34,035 bases of DNA from an uncultured Oscillospiraceae bacterium. GTDB lineage: Bacteria > Bacillota > Clostridia > Oscillospirales > Oscillospiraceae. Shown here piece after piece: positions 6,790-13,974 of this stretch (positions within the stretch are counted from its first letter, which is position 1; each line of letters starts with the position of its first letter). The notes beneath the pieces are model-generated. The model ran no database searches. It saw nothing but the letters and a program-made list of their open reading frames with translations, and had not been told where the DNA came from. The position numbers and the translations under genes were made by a program. Location: positions 1 through 34,035 of the forward strand of contig CALXCP010000013.1 in NCBI GenBank assembly GCA_944386845.1, in the 5' to 3' direction.

Positions 6790-6837
6790 TCAAAGAGGGC
6801 CGCGGCCCCCGGTACGATCCGGGGACCGCGGCCCTCT
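6790..6837 (-). terminator. Terminator of the PhoH-HAD-phospholipase-like operon
   Basis: A 19-bp stem with one mismatch (6794-6812 with 6819-6837) closes the loop TACGAT; on the - strand it is followed by TTTGAGG. It lies 40 bases past the stop of the 6878-7456 gene. A second small hairpin (6849-6855 with 6859-6865) lies between them. Confidence 0.75.
6800..6831 (-). repeat. Hairpin repeat, copy 2 (inverted partner at 5553-5584)
   Basis: Reverse complement of the 5553-5584 unit with one substitution in the left arm, including the same six-base loop. The two copies bracket the LysR gene in inverted orientation about 1.2 kb apart. Confidence 0.7.
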
Positions 6838-6877
6838 GTATCTCATTTCCGGGGCATCGCCCCGGCCGTACAGCCTC

Positions 6878-7456
6878 TCAGGGGGCGGGGACCCCCCAGG
6901 CCCGGACCGCCGTCTCCCCAGCGGCCAGGCGCTCCTCCGCCCGGGCGGCCAGCAGCCGGGCCACCCCCCGGGCGGCCCAAGCGGCGTAGCGCAGGTCGGT
7001 CTCCGGGCCGGGGGCCTCCGCCCCGTAGGCGGCGTGGAGAGCGTCCAGCCAGCCGGCCAGCTCCTCCTCCCGCCCCGGCGGGGGGACCGCCCGGGGCCCC
7101 GGGACGGGCCGGGGCGGATGGGCCAGCAGCAGGGCCTCCTGCTTCAGCTCATACCGCCGGTGGTCGGCCAGGGTGCCGCCGAAGCTCTCGTTGTGGGGGT
7201 GGGTGAAGAAGTCCTCCAGATAGTGGAGCTGCCACCCCAGCCGGAACCGGGCCAGCGGCCCAAGCTCCCGGCGCCGGACCAGGCCAGCCAGCGCCCGGGC
7301 GGTGCTCTCCCGGCGGCCCCGGAAGGTGTGTCCCCTGCAGTAGGTCGTCATCAGGATGTCGGGCATGACGCTGCCCGCCCGGAGCCAGAAGTCGGGCCCC
7401 GTCCCCAGGGCGGCGGCGGTGAGGTCGGCCATGCGCAGGTGCCCCAGCTTGGTCAT
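6878..7456 (-). CDS. Zinc-dependent phospholipase C-like protein (Zn_dep_PLPC fold)
   Basis: A 192-residue protein. ATG at 7456 overlaps the stop of the upstream HAD gene (ATGA), so translation is probably coupled. The motif WQLHYLEDFFTHPHNESFGG, core HYLEDFFTHPH, is the His/Asp zinc site of the bacterial zinc-dependent phospholipase C / S1-P1 nuclease fold, and MPDI near residue 33 fits the first metal ligand region. No signal peptide is visible, so it is probably cytoplasmic, unlike secreted clostridial alpha toxins. Family members of this small type are common in Clostridia and mostly uncharacterised; the substrate is unknown. It is the last gene of a PhoH-HAD-PLC-like operon, followed by hairpins. 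Confidence 0.65.
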   Translation of the reverse strand: MTKLGHLRMADLTAAALGTGPDFWLRAGSVMPDILMTTYCRGHTFRGRRESTARALAGLVRRRELGPLARFRLGWQLHYLEDFFTHPHNESFGGTLADHRRYELKQEALLLAHPPRPVPGPRAVPPPGREEELAGWLDALHAAYGAEAPGPETDLRYAAWAARGVARLLAARAEERLAAGETAVRAWGVPAP

Positions 7457-8253
7457 GACGCCGCCTCCTCTCCCCGGGCGGCGGGGACAATGTCCCCCAC
7501 CCCCTCCAGGATCAGCCTGGGGCGGTAGGGGAAGGCCTCCGCCTCCGCCCGGCCGGTGACCCCCGAGAGGACCAGCACGGTGTCCAGCCCCGACTCGATG
7601 CCCGCCACGATGTCGGTGTCCATCCGGTCGCCGATGATGGCGGTCTCCTCCGAGTGGACCCCCAGCAGCCGCAGCCCGGTGCGCATCATCAGGGGGTTGG
7701 GCTTGCCCACGAAGTAGGCCGTCTTGCCGGTGGTCAGCTCGATGGGGGCCACCAGCGCCCGGCAGGCGGGGACGATGCCGTCCTCCACCGGGCCGGTGAG
7801 GTCGTAGTTGGTGCCGATGAGCCGGGCCCCCTGCTGCACGAAGCGCATGGCCTTGGCCATGTTGTCATAGCTGTAGCCGGTTGTCTCCCCGATGATGACG
7901 TAGTCGGGGTCCACCTCGTTGATGTTGATGCCCGCGTCGTACAGGGCGTTGAGCAGGCCGTGGTCCCCCACGGCGTACACCCCCGCCCCGGGCATCTGGC
8001 CGGCGATGAAGCCGGCGGTGGCCAGGGCACTGGTGTAGAAGCGGCTCTCGTCCACCTCCAGCCCCATCCGGGCCAGCCGCTTTTGCAGCTCCCGGGGGGT
8101 GTGGCGGCTGGAGTTGGTGAGGAAGAGGAAGCGCTTTTCCTCCCGGTACAGCCAGTCCACGAACTCCCGCACCCCGGGCAGCAGACGGCGGCCCTGGTAG
8201 ATGACCCCGTCCATGTCGATGAGGAATCCCTTTTTCCCTCTCAGCTGTTCCAT
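7453..8253 (-). CDS. HAD-superfamily subclass IIA phosphatase (NagD/AraL/PGP-like)
   Basis: A 266-residue protein from ATG 8253, with GAGGAGG about 5 bases upstream, typical length for HAD-IIA. Motif I is FLIDMDGVIYQG (nucleophile Asp 13 and acid Asp 15), motif II LFLTNSS, motif III the lysine of VGKPNPLMM, and motif IV IGDRMDTDI. Between motifs II and III lies the type-C2 cap that sets substrate choice. It probably dephosphorylates small sugar phosphates or damaged glycolytic intermediates such as 2-phosphoglycolate; the exact substrate cannot be read. It starts 13 bases after the PhoH gene and overlaps the next gene. Confidence 0.88.
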   Translation of the reverse strand: MEQLRGKKGFLIDMDGVIYQGRRLLPGVREFVDWLYREEKRFLFLTNSSRHTPRELQKRLARMGLEVDESRFYTSALATAGFIAGQMPGAGVYAVGDHGLLNALYDAGININEVDPDYVIIGETTGYSYDNMAKAMRFVQQGARLIGTNYDLTGPVEDGIVPACRALVAPIELTTGKTAYFVGKPNPLMMRTGLRLLGVHSEETAIIGDRMDTDIVAGIESGLDTVLVLSGVTGRAEAEAFPYRPRLILEGVGDIVPAARGEEAAS

Positions 8254-8266
8254 GACGCCTCCTCGG

Positions 8267-9625
8267 TCACAGCCGGGCCGCCGCGTCCATGGCCAGGGCG
8301 GAGCGCTCGCACTCCCCCGGGTCCATGGTCAGCTGCCAGCACAGGGGGCTCCCCTTCATGCGGGCGGCCGCGTAGCTCAGGCCGTTGGTCCTCTCGTCCA
8401 GGAAGGAGCAGTCGATCTGCTCCGGGTCGCCCAGCAGGACGATCTTGGTCCCCGCCCCCGCCCGGGTGATGATGCCCTTGATCTGCTTGGGGGTGAGGTT
8501 CTGGGCCTCGTCCACGATGAGGTAGGTGTTCACGAAAGAGCGCCCCCGGATGAAGTTCATGGCCTCGGTCTGGATGATGCCCCGCTGGAAGATCTCCTCG
8601 ATGCGATCCTTGAGCTGCACCTCGTCCCGGTAGCGCTCCGCCTCGTCGGAGTCCAGCAGCTGCTCCAGGTTGTCGATCACCGGGCGCATGAGGGGGGAGA
8701 TCTTCTCCTGCTCCCCGCCGGGGAGAAAGCCGATCTCGCTGTCAAACTGGGCGTTGGGCCGGGTGACCAGCACCTTCCGGTACTCCCCCGTCGGGTGCTC
8801 CAGCAGCTTCTCCAGCCCAACCGCCAGGGAGTAGAAGGTCTTGGCGGTGCCCGCCACCCCCTTGACGATGACCAAGGGGGCCCGCCTGGCGGGCTGCATC
8901 AGAGCCTCTTGGAGGAAGTACTGGCCCGCGCTGCGGGGGGTGACGCCGTAGGGCCTGCTCTTCAGATAGGTCAGCGGGACGATCCGGTCCCCCTCCACCC
9001 GGCCCAGGTGGGTCTTTTTGGTGGACTGGTCCGCCCGGAGGACCACAAACTCGTTCTCCGTCAGGGCGGGGAGGGCGGGCTCATCCCGCCCGTCCAGGCA
9101 GTACACCTCGTCCCGGCCGATGCCGTGTTTTTTGAACTCCTTGAAGCGGTCCTCGGGGACAAAGCACTCGCTTCGGCCGGTGTACTGGGCCTGGGCCCGG
9201 CTGACCTGCTCGGTGGTGAAGTCCTCGGCGCTCACCCCCAGGGCCTCCGCCTTGACGCGCCGCACGATGTCCTTGGTGACCAGCACCACCGGCTGTCCCC
9301 GCTCCCGGCAGGCCAGGCACGCCTGGAGCACCCGCTCGTCCCTCCGCTCCGTCTGCGTCCCGCCGCCGTCGGCGTCCCGCTCCACCCGCAGGGTGCCTCC
9401 CCCGGGCAGCGGCACCCCAGCCAGCAGGTCCCCGGCCCGGCGCAGCGCCTCCAGCCCCCGGATGGCCTCCCGGGCGCTGGTCCCCCGGTCCCCTTCCGCC
9501 CGCCGCAGGCCGTCCAGCTCCTCCAGCACCGCCAGGGGCAGGACCACGTCGTTGTCCTCAAAGCAGGTGCAGGCGGCGGGGGACTGGACCAGGATATTGG
9601 TGTCCAGCACATAGGTTTTTTTCAT
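8267..9625 (-). CDS. PIN domain-PhoH family ATPase (YlaK-like)
   Basis: A 452-residue protein. The start at 9625 (MKKTYVLDTN) is where the PIN domain of this family begins; sequence further upstream is terminator DNA. Residues 4-125 are a PIN-type RNase domain with VLDTNILV. Residues about 230-450 are a PhoH ATPase: Walker A GVAGTAKT at 256-263, Walker B with VDEAQN at 371-376, and the sensor-like LLGDPEQID near 398-405. PIN-PhoH proteins (PhoH2 in mycobacteria) are RNA helicase-RNases, so a role in RNA turnover is likely but inferred. It is the first gene of the three-gene unit; the ribosome site (GTGAGG) is weak, and I could not find a convincing promoter in 9626-9735. Confidence 0.88.
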   Translation of the reverse strand: MKKTYVLDTNILVQSPAACTCFEDNDVVLPLAVLEELDGLRRAEGDRGTSAREAIRGLEALRRAGDLLAGVPLPGGGTLRVERDADGGGTQTERRDERVLQACLACRERGQPVVLVTKDIVRRVKAEALGVSAEDFTTEQVSRAQAQYTGRSECFVPEDRFKEFKKHGIGRDEVYCLDGRDEPALPALTENEFVVLRADQSTKKTHLGRVEGDRIVPLTYLKSRPYGVTPRSAGQYFLQEALMQPARRAPLVIVKGVAGTAKTFYSLAVGLEKLLEHPTGEYRKVLVTRPNAQFDSEIGFLPGGEQEKISPLMRPVIDNLEQLLDSDEAERYRDEVQLKDRIEEIFQRGIIQTEAMNFIRGRSFVNTYLIVDEAQNLTPKQIKGIITRAGAGTKIVLLGDPEQIDCSFLDERTNGLSYAAARMKGSPLCWQLTMDPGECERSALAMDAAARL

Positions 9626-9735
9626 GTCAAGCTGCCTCACTTCCCGGCGCCCGGCGCCCCGGGCTCCACCCGGATGGTAGCACCCCCGTGCGGGTTTCCG
9701 CTGAAATCCCCGTGAGCCCTCTGTAAAATCGCGCG

Positions 9736-9775
9736 AAAAACCGGGGCCCGTCCGCGTTTTGCGGACGGGCCCCGG
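9736..9775 (-). terminator. Rho-independent terminator of nrdD
   Basis: A perfect 15-bp stem (9741-9755 with 9761-9775) closes the loop GTTTT; the AAAAA at 9736-9740 gives TTTTT after the stem on the - strand. It lies 27 bases past the nrdD stop. Confidence 0.92.
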
Positions 9776-9801
9776 GCCTGTTTCGTCTTCTGTTTTCCGC
9801 G

Positions 9802-12192
9802 TCACACCGCGGCGGCCGCGTGGCTCTGGACGTACCGGCGGACCTCCCCCAGGCCGGCCATGGGCACGGTCTGGCCGCCGGCCACCGCCACCAGGGTGGG
9901 GGCCTGGCTGACGCCGTAGCGCTCCGCCCGCTCCATGTCCTCGTCGGCCAGCACCTCGGTGTAGGCGATGCCCGCCTGGTCCAGCAGGCGCTTGGCCGCC
10001 TTGCAGTTGGGGCAGGTGCGGGTGGTGAAGAGCAGCAGCTCCTCCGCCTCCTCCGGAGCGGCGGGGGCGGCGGCGGCGTCCACCGTCACCTGGGCGCCCG
10101 CCCGGCCCGCCCGGCGCAGCCGGGAGTGGGAGATGTCGTAGACCTTCCGGTCCTTGAACTCCTGGGCCTTGCCGTCGTTCCAGTTCTTCACCGGGCGGTA
10201 GTAGCCGGTGATCCGGCTGTACACCTCGGCCTCCTTACCGCAGATGGGGCAGGTATGCTGCTCCCCGGCCAGGTAGCCGTGGTCGGCGCACACCGAGTAG
10301 GTGGGAGACATGGTGTAGTAGGGCAGCTTGTAGTTCTCGGCGATCTTCCGCACCAGGTTGGCCGCCGCCCTCCAGTCGGGCAGCTTCTCCCCCAGGAAGG
10401 CGTGGAACACGGTGCCCGAGGTGTAAAGGGTCTGCAGCTCGTCCTGGACGTCCAGGGCGGAGAAGATGTCCTCGGTGTAGCCCACGGGCAGGTGGGAGGA
10501 GTTGGTGTAGTAGGGGGTGCCGTTCTCGTTGGCGGTGATGATGTCGGGGAACTGCTCCTTGTCGTGCTTGGCGAAGCGGTAGGTGGTGGACTCGGCGGGG
10601 GTGGCCTCCAGGTTGTAGAGGTCGCCGTACTCCTCCTGATAGTCGGAGAGGCGCTCCCGCATGTGGTTGAGCACGTCCTTGGCAAAGGCCTGGGTCTCCG
10701 GGTGGGTCAGGTCCCTGCGCAGCCAGCTGGCGTTGAGGCCCACCTCGTTCATGCCGATCAGGCCGATGGTGGAGAAGTGGTTGTTGAAGGTGCCCAGGTA
10801 CCGCTTGGTGTAGGGGTACAGCCCGGCGTCCAGCAGCTTGGTGATGACGGTGCGCTTGGTCTTCAGGCTCCGGGCGGCGATGTCCATGAGCCTGTCCAGC
10901 CGCTGGTAGAAGTCGGCCTCGTTCTTGGCCAGATAGGCGATCCGGGGCAGGTTGATGGTGACCACCCCGATGGAGCCGGTGGACTCGCCCGAGCCGAAGA
11001 AGCCGCCCGACTTCTTCCGCAGCTCCCGCAGGTCCAGCCGCAGCCGGCAGCACATGGAGCGCACGTCGGAGGGCTCCATGTCGGAGTTGATGTAGTTGGA
11101 GAAATAGGGGGTGCCGTACTTGGCGGTCATCTCAAACAGGAGCTTGTTGTTCTCGGTCTCGCTCCAGTCGAAGTCCCGGGTGATGGAGTAGGTGGGGATG
11201 GGGTACTGGAAGCCCCGGCCGTTGGCGTCGCCCTCGATCATGATCTCGATGAAGGCCTTGTTCACCATGTCCATTTCCTTTTTGCAGTCGCCGTAGGTGA
11301 AGTCCATCTCCCTGCCGCCCACGATGGCGGGCAGGTTCTCCAGGTCCTTGGGCACCGTCCAGTCCAGGGTGATGTTGGAGAAGGGGGCCTGGGTGCCCCA
11401 GCGGCTGGGGGTGTTCACCCCGTAGACAAAGCACTGGATGCACTGCTTGACCTCCTTCTGGGTCAGGTTGTCCACCTTCACAAAGGGGGCCAGATAGGTG
11501 TCAAAGGAGGAGAAGGCCTGGGCCCCCGCCCACTCGTTCTGCATGATGCCCAGGAAGTTCACCATCTGGTTGCACAGGGTGGACAGGTGGCTGGCGGGGG
11601 AGGAGGTGATCTTGCCCGGGATGCCCCCCAGCCCCTCCTGGATGAGCTGCTTCAGGGACCAGCCGGCGCAGTAGCCGGTGAGCATGGACAGGTCGTGGAG
11701 GTGGATCTCGGCGTTGCGGTGGGCGTCGGCGATCTCCTGGTCGTAGATCTCGCTGAGCCAGTAGTTGGCGGTGATGGCACCCGAGTTGGACAGGATCAGG
11801 CCGCCCACCGAGTAGGTCACGGTGGAGTTCTCCTTCACCCGCCAGTCGTTGATCCTCAGGTAGTTGTTCACCAGGTCCTTGTAGTTGAGCAGGGTGGAGT
11901 TCAGGTTGCGGACCTTCTCCCGCTGCTTCCGGTAGAGGATATAGGCCTTGGCCACGTCGGCATAGCCCGACTCGGACAGGACCTTCTCCACGCTGTCCTG
12001 GATGTCCTCCACGCTGATGCGGTCATTGCGGATCTTGGGCTCAAAATCGGCGGTCACCCGCAGGGCCAGCATGTCCAGGATGCTGGGGTGGGACTGCTTC
12101 TCCAGGGCGTCAAAGGCCTTGCCGATGGCGGCGCTGATCTTCCCGATCTCGAATGGGGCGGCGGAGCCGTCCCGCTTGGTCACCTCATACAT
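9802..12192 (-). CDS. nrdD: Class III anaerobic ribonucleoside-triphosphate reductase with fused C-terminal glutaredoxin-like domain
   Basis: A 796-residue protein from ATG 12192, with GAGGGGG 8 bases upstream. Residues 1-90 form an ATP cone (YEVTKRDGSAAPFE), the allosteric activity domain. The barrel (about 100-640) includes YCAGWSLKQL and SRWGTQAPFSNITLDW. The C-terminal radical region has a zinc site built from CADHG and CPICG, and the glycyl radical motif RITGYYRP. Residues about 717-796 are an extra thioredoxin/glutaredoxin-fold domain with the redox pair CPNC and a cis-proline SQAPT, absent from E. coli NrdD. A fused glutaredoxin suggests electrons come from thiols rather than from formate. 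Expression is probably controlled by NrdR, since two NrdR boxes sit on the promoter. The activase gene is upstream with its own promoter. Confidence 0.95.
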   Translation of the reverse strand: MYEVTKRDGSAAPFEIGKISAAIGKAFDALEKQSHPSILDMLALRVTADFEPKIRNDRISVEDIQDSVEKVLSESGYADVAKAYILYRKQREKVRNLNSTLLNYKDLVNNYLRINDWRVKENSTVTYSVGGLILSNSGAITANYWLSEIYDQEIADAHRNAEIHLHDLSMLTGYCAGWSLKQLIQEGLGGIPGKITSSPASHLSTLCNQMVNFLGIMQNEWAGAQAFSSFDTYLAPFVKVDNLTQKEVKQCIQCFVYGVNTPSRWGTQAPFSNITLDWTVPKDLENLPAIVGGREMDFTYGDCKKEMDMVNKAFIEIMIEGDANGRGFQYPIPTYSITRDFDWSETENNKLLFEMTAKYGTPYFSNYINSDMEPSDVRSMCCRLRLDLRELRKKSGGFFGSGESTGSIGVVTINLPRIAYLAKNEADFYQRLDRLMDIAARSLKTKRTVITKLLDAGLYPYTKRYLGTFNNHFSTIGLIGMNEVGLNASWLRRDLTHPETQAFAKDVLNHMRERLSDYQEEYGDLYNLEATPAESTTYRFAKHDKEQFPDIITANENGTPYYTNSSHLPVGYTEDIFSALDVQDELQTLYTSGTVFHAFLGEKLPDWRAAANLVRKIAENYKLPYYTMSPTYSVCADHGYLAGEQHTCPICGKEAEVYSRITGYYRPVKNWNDGKAQEFKDRKVYDISHSRLRRAGRAGAQVTVDAAAAPAAPEEAEELLLFTTRTCPNCKAAKRLLDQAGIAYTEVLADEDMERAERYGVSQAPTLVAVAGGQTVPMAGLGEVRRYVQSHAAAAV

Positions 12193-12257
12193 CTCTCGTT
12201 CCCCCTCAGGTATCTTTCGTGGGCCGCGGCCCTTCCGGCCGGCGGCGGCGTAAGATC

Positions 12258-12286
12258 ACTATATCACCTTCTCCCGGGGGCGTCAA
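12258..12286 (-). promoter_or_regulatory. nrdD promoter
   Basis: On the - strand TTGACG (complement of 12281-12286) and TATAGT (complement of 12258-12263) are 17 bp apart. The -35 is part of an NrdR box, so NrdR binding would block RNA polymerase. Confidence 0.85.
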
Positions 12287-12296
12287 TATATAGTTT
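12281..12296. promoter_or_regulatory. NrdR box, promoter-proximal
   Basis: The core CAATATATAGT (12284-12294) matches the NrdR consensus acaCwAtATaTwGtgt at most positions. It overlaps the -35 of nrdD. NrdR is the ATP/dATP-sensing repressor of ribonucleotide reductase genes. Confidence 0.75.
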
Positions 12297-12321
12297 TGAT
12301 TTTTCTGTTTTTATCTCTTCT

Positions 12322-12337
12322 GCACAATATCTTGTGT
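12322..12337. promoter_or_regulatory. NrdR box, distal
   Basis: GCACAATATCTTGTGT matches the NrdR consensus at about 14 of 16 positions. Its centre is 41 bp from the proximal box, close to four helical turns, which is the same-face spacing expected for paired NrdR boxes. Confidence 0.8.
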
Positions 12338-12364
12338 CTTTTTTCTCTCCCGCGGCCGGCGTGC

Positions 12365-12404
12365 AAAAGGGCCGGGAGGCCGCCGCAGGGCGGCCTCCCG
12401 GCCC
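12365..12404 (-). terminator. Rho-independent terminator of nrdG
   Basis: A perfect 16-bp stem (12369-12384 with 12389-12404) closes a 4-nt loop; AAAA at 12365-12368 gives TTTT on the - strand. It separates nrdG from the nrdD promoter, so the two genes are transcribed apart. Confidence 0.88.
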
Positions 12405-12420
12405 CGTTTGTCCCGTCCGC

Positions 12421-13113
12421 TCACCCCTCGCCCCGGAGGGCGGCGCCGGGGATGAAGGGGCGGACGATGTCCAGAAAGCCCTGCATCCGCTCCGGCGGGC
12501 AGGGGGTCAGACCGGGACGGGGGACGGTGTCCCGGTCCACGAAGTTCTGGAGAAAATAGCGCCTCGCCCCCGCCAGCCAGGGGCCGATGGCCCGGAAGGA
12601 CCCCTCGTCGTGGAACTGCTCCACCACGGTGGTGCGGAACTCATAGTCCACGCCCCCCTCCAGCAGGAAGGCCACGCTCTCCCGGATGGGGCCCAGGTCC
12701 AGGCCGGGCACCCCGGCGGTCTCGGCGTACCGCTCCGGAGAGTTCTTCACGTCCATGGCCACGTAGTCCACCAGCCCGGCCTCCGCCGCCGCCCGCAGCC
12801 GGTCCGGATGGCTGCCGTTGGTGTCCAGCTTCACCGGGTAGCCCAGGGCCCGGATGTCCTCCAGCAGGCCCGTCAGCCCGGGGCGCAGCAGGGGCTCCCC
12901 CCCGGTGAGGCACACCCCGTCCAGCAGGCCCCGCCGCTTTTTCAGGAAGGAGAGCAGCTCCTCCCGGGTGAGCTCCGCCGGGGCGGCGGCGTCCACCAGC
13001 TGGGCGTTGTGGCAGAAGGGGCAGCGGAAGTCGCACCCCCCCAGGAACACGGTGCAGGCCACCCGGCCCGGCCAGTCCAGCAGGGTCAGCTTCTGCAGGC
13101 CGTGGATCTTCAC
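12421..13113 (-). CDS. nrdG: Anaerobic ribonucleoside-triphosphate reductase activating protein (radical SAM)
   Basis: A 230-residue protein that makes the glycyl radical of NrdD using SAM and a [4Fe-4S] cluster. The radical SAM motif is CDFRCPFC (CX3CX2C, Cys 27, 31, 34), followed by LTGGEPLL and KLDTNGS. The N-terminus KIHGLQKLTLLDWPG is the family start. I choose GTG 13113 with GGGAGGGAG (13124-13132) 10 bases upstream. The in-frame ATG at 13134 would lie only about 4 bases from the predicted transcription start and its ribosome site would fall outside the message. If ATG is used after all, the protein gains 7 residues. The length equals the long clostridial NrdG type rather than the about 155-residue E. 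coli form. Confidence 0.9.
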   Translation of the reverse strand: MKIHGLQKLTLLDWPGRVACTVFLGGCDFRCPFCHNAQLVDAAAPAELTREELLSFLKKRRGLLDGVCLTGGEPLLRPGLTGLLEDIRALGYPVKLDTNGSHPDRLRAAAEAGLVDYVAMDVKNSPERYAETAGVPGLDLGPIRESVAFLLEGGVDYEFRTTVVEQFHDEGSFRAIGPWLAGARRYFLQNFVDRDTVPRPGLTPCPPERMQGFLDIVRPFIPGAALRGEG

Positions 13114-13144
13114 GCTCCTCACGCTCCCTCCCATCTTTTTCTCC

Positions 13145-13173
13145 AGTATACCCCTTTCTGCTCCAAAGGGCAA
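13145..13173 (-). promoter_or_regulatory. nrdG promoter
   Basis: On the - strand TTGCCC (complement of 13168-13173) and TATACT (complement of 13145-13150) are 17 bp apart. Transcription would start near 13138, which decides the nrdG start in favour of GTG 13113. No NrdR box is visible here. Confidence 0.75.
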
Positions 13174-13183
13174 TCCATCGGGG

Positions 13184-13219
13184 AAAAATGTCCGGCCGTC
13201 CCCACGGGGCGGCCGGACA
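13184..13219 (-). terminator. Terminator of the aldehyde oxidoreductase operon
   Basis: A 14-bp stem with one G-U pair (13189-13202 with 13206-13219) closes the loop CAC; AAAAA at 13184-13188 gives TTTTT on the - strand. It starts 4 bases past the stop of the ThiF-like gene. Confidence 0.88.
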
Positions 13220-13222
13220 CGG

Positions 13223-13963
13223 TCAGGGGGCCCTGGATGCTGCCGCCCCGCAGGTGGGGCAGTCCGGGTCCCGCGCCAGCGGTACGGTCCGAAACGACAT
13301 GGCCGCCAGGTCTCCCATGAGCAGGCGGCCGGTGAGCAGCTCTCCCCGTCCCGCGAGGTATTTGACGGCCTCCGCCGCGGCCACGCTCCCCGCAGCGCCG
13401 CAGGCCGGCCCCAGTGTGCTCCCCGGGCCGCCGGCGGCCGGACTGCCAAAGGCGCAGCGGACGCAGGGCGTGCGCCCCGGCAGGCAGGTCATCACCTGGA
13501 ACCGCAGCCCGCTGGTCCCACAGTGGCAAAAGGGGATCCCCGCCGCGACACAGCCGTCATTGATCATCAGCTTGGCCGCCGGCCCGTCCGCGGCATCGAT
13601 GACGAAATCGTAGCCGCGGGCCAGCTCTGGCAGCGTCCGGCGGGACACATGCTCCGGGATCGCGCGGATGCGTATTTCCGAGTTCCGCTCCGCCATGGCC
13701 CGGGCCGCGGAGAGGGCCTTGTTCTCCCCCAGCCGGTCCTCCGTGTGGAGGATCTGGCGCTGAAGGTTGGACCGCTCCACCCGGTCCCCGTCCGCCACGG
13801 CGATCGTCCCCACGCCGGCAGCCGCCAGGTAGAGCAGGGCGGCGGAGCCGACTCCTCCGGCGCCGATCACCAGCACGCTGCCCCGGCGCAGGGCCTCCTG
13901 GCCCTCCTCGCCCAGCAGCGGGATACTGCGGGCATAGCGCGCCCGCTCCGCATCGGTCAGCAT
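13223..13963 (-). CDS. ThiF/MoeB/HesA-family E1-like adenylyltransferase
   Basis: A 246-residue protein; start 13963 (MLTDAERARYARSI) has GAAGGGGG just upstream and begins where MoeB/ThiF proteins do. It has the nucleotide loop GAGGVG (34-39), Asp in VADGD, the RSNLQRQ arginine finger region, a zinc site from CVRC (167-170) and CPTC (235-238), and Cys 188 in GPACGAAGS near where ThiF carries its sulfur-transfer cysteine. Such enzymes adenylate the C-terminal glycine of ThiS/MoaD so sulfur can be added. It is last in the AOR operon, 11 bases after a ThiS/MoaD-like gene, so a role in tungstopterin (or molybdopterin) dithiolene sulfur supply is the natural reading. A thiamine role is less likely because no thi genes are present. 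Confidence 0.85.
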   Translation of the reverse strand: MLTDAERARYARSIPLLGEEGQEALRRGSVLVIGAGGVGSAALLYLAAAGVGTIAVADGDRVERSNLQRQILHTEDRLGENKALSAARAMAERNSEIRIRAIPEHVSRRTLPELARGYDFVIDAADGPAAKLMINDGCVAAGIPFCHCGTSGLRFQVMTCLPGRTPCVRCAFGSPAAGGPGSTLGPACGAAGSVAAAEAVKYLAGRGELLTGRLLMGDLAAMSFRTVPLARDPDCPTCGAAASRAP

Positions 13964-13974
13964 CGCAGCCCCCT

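Noticed and set aside
9820-13320. A very long open frame of about 1,166 codons on the + strand opposite nrdD and nrdG
   Set aside because: It is antisense to two clearly recognised genes, crosses their terminators and promoters, and is rich in Gly, Val, His and Leu as expected from the mirror of GC-rich codons. No domain is recognisable.
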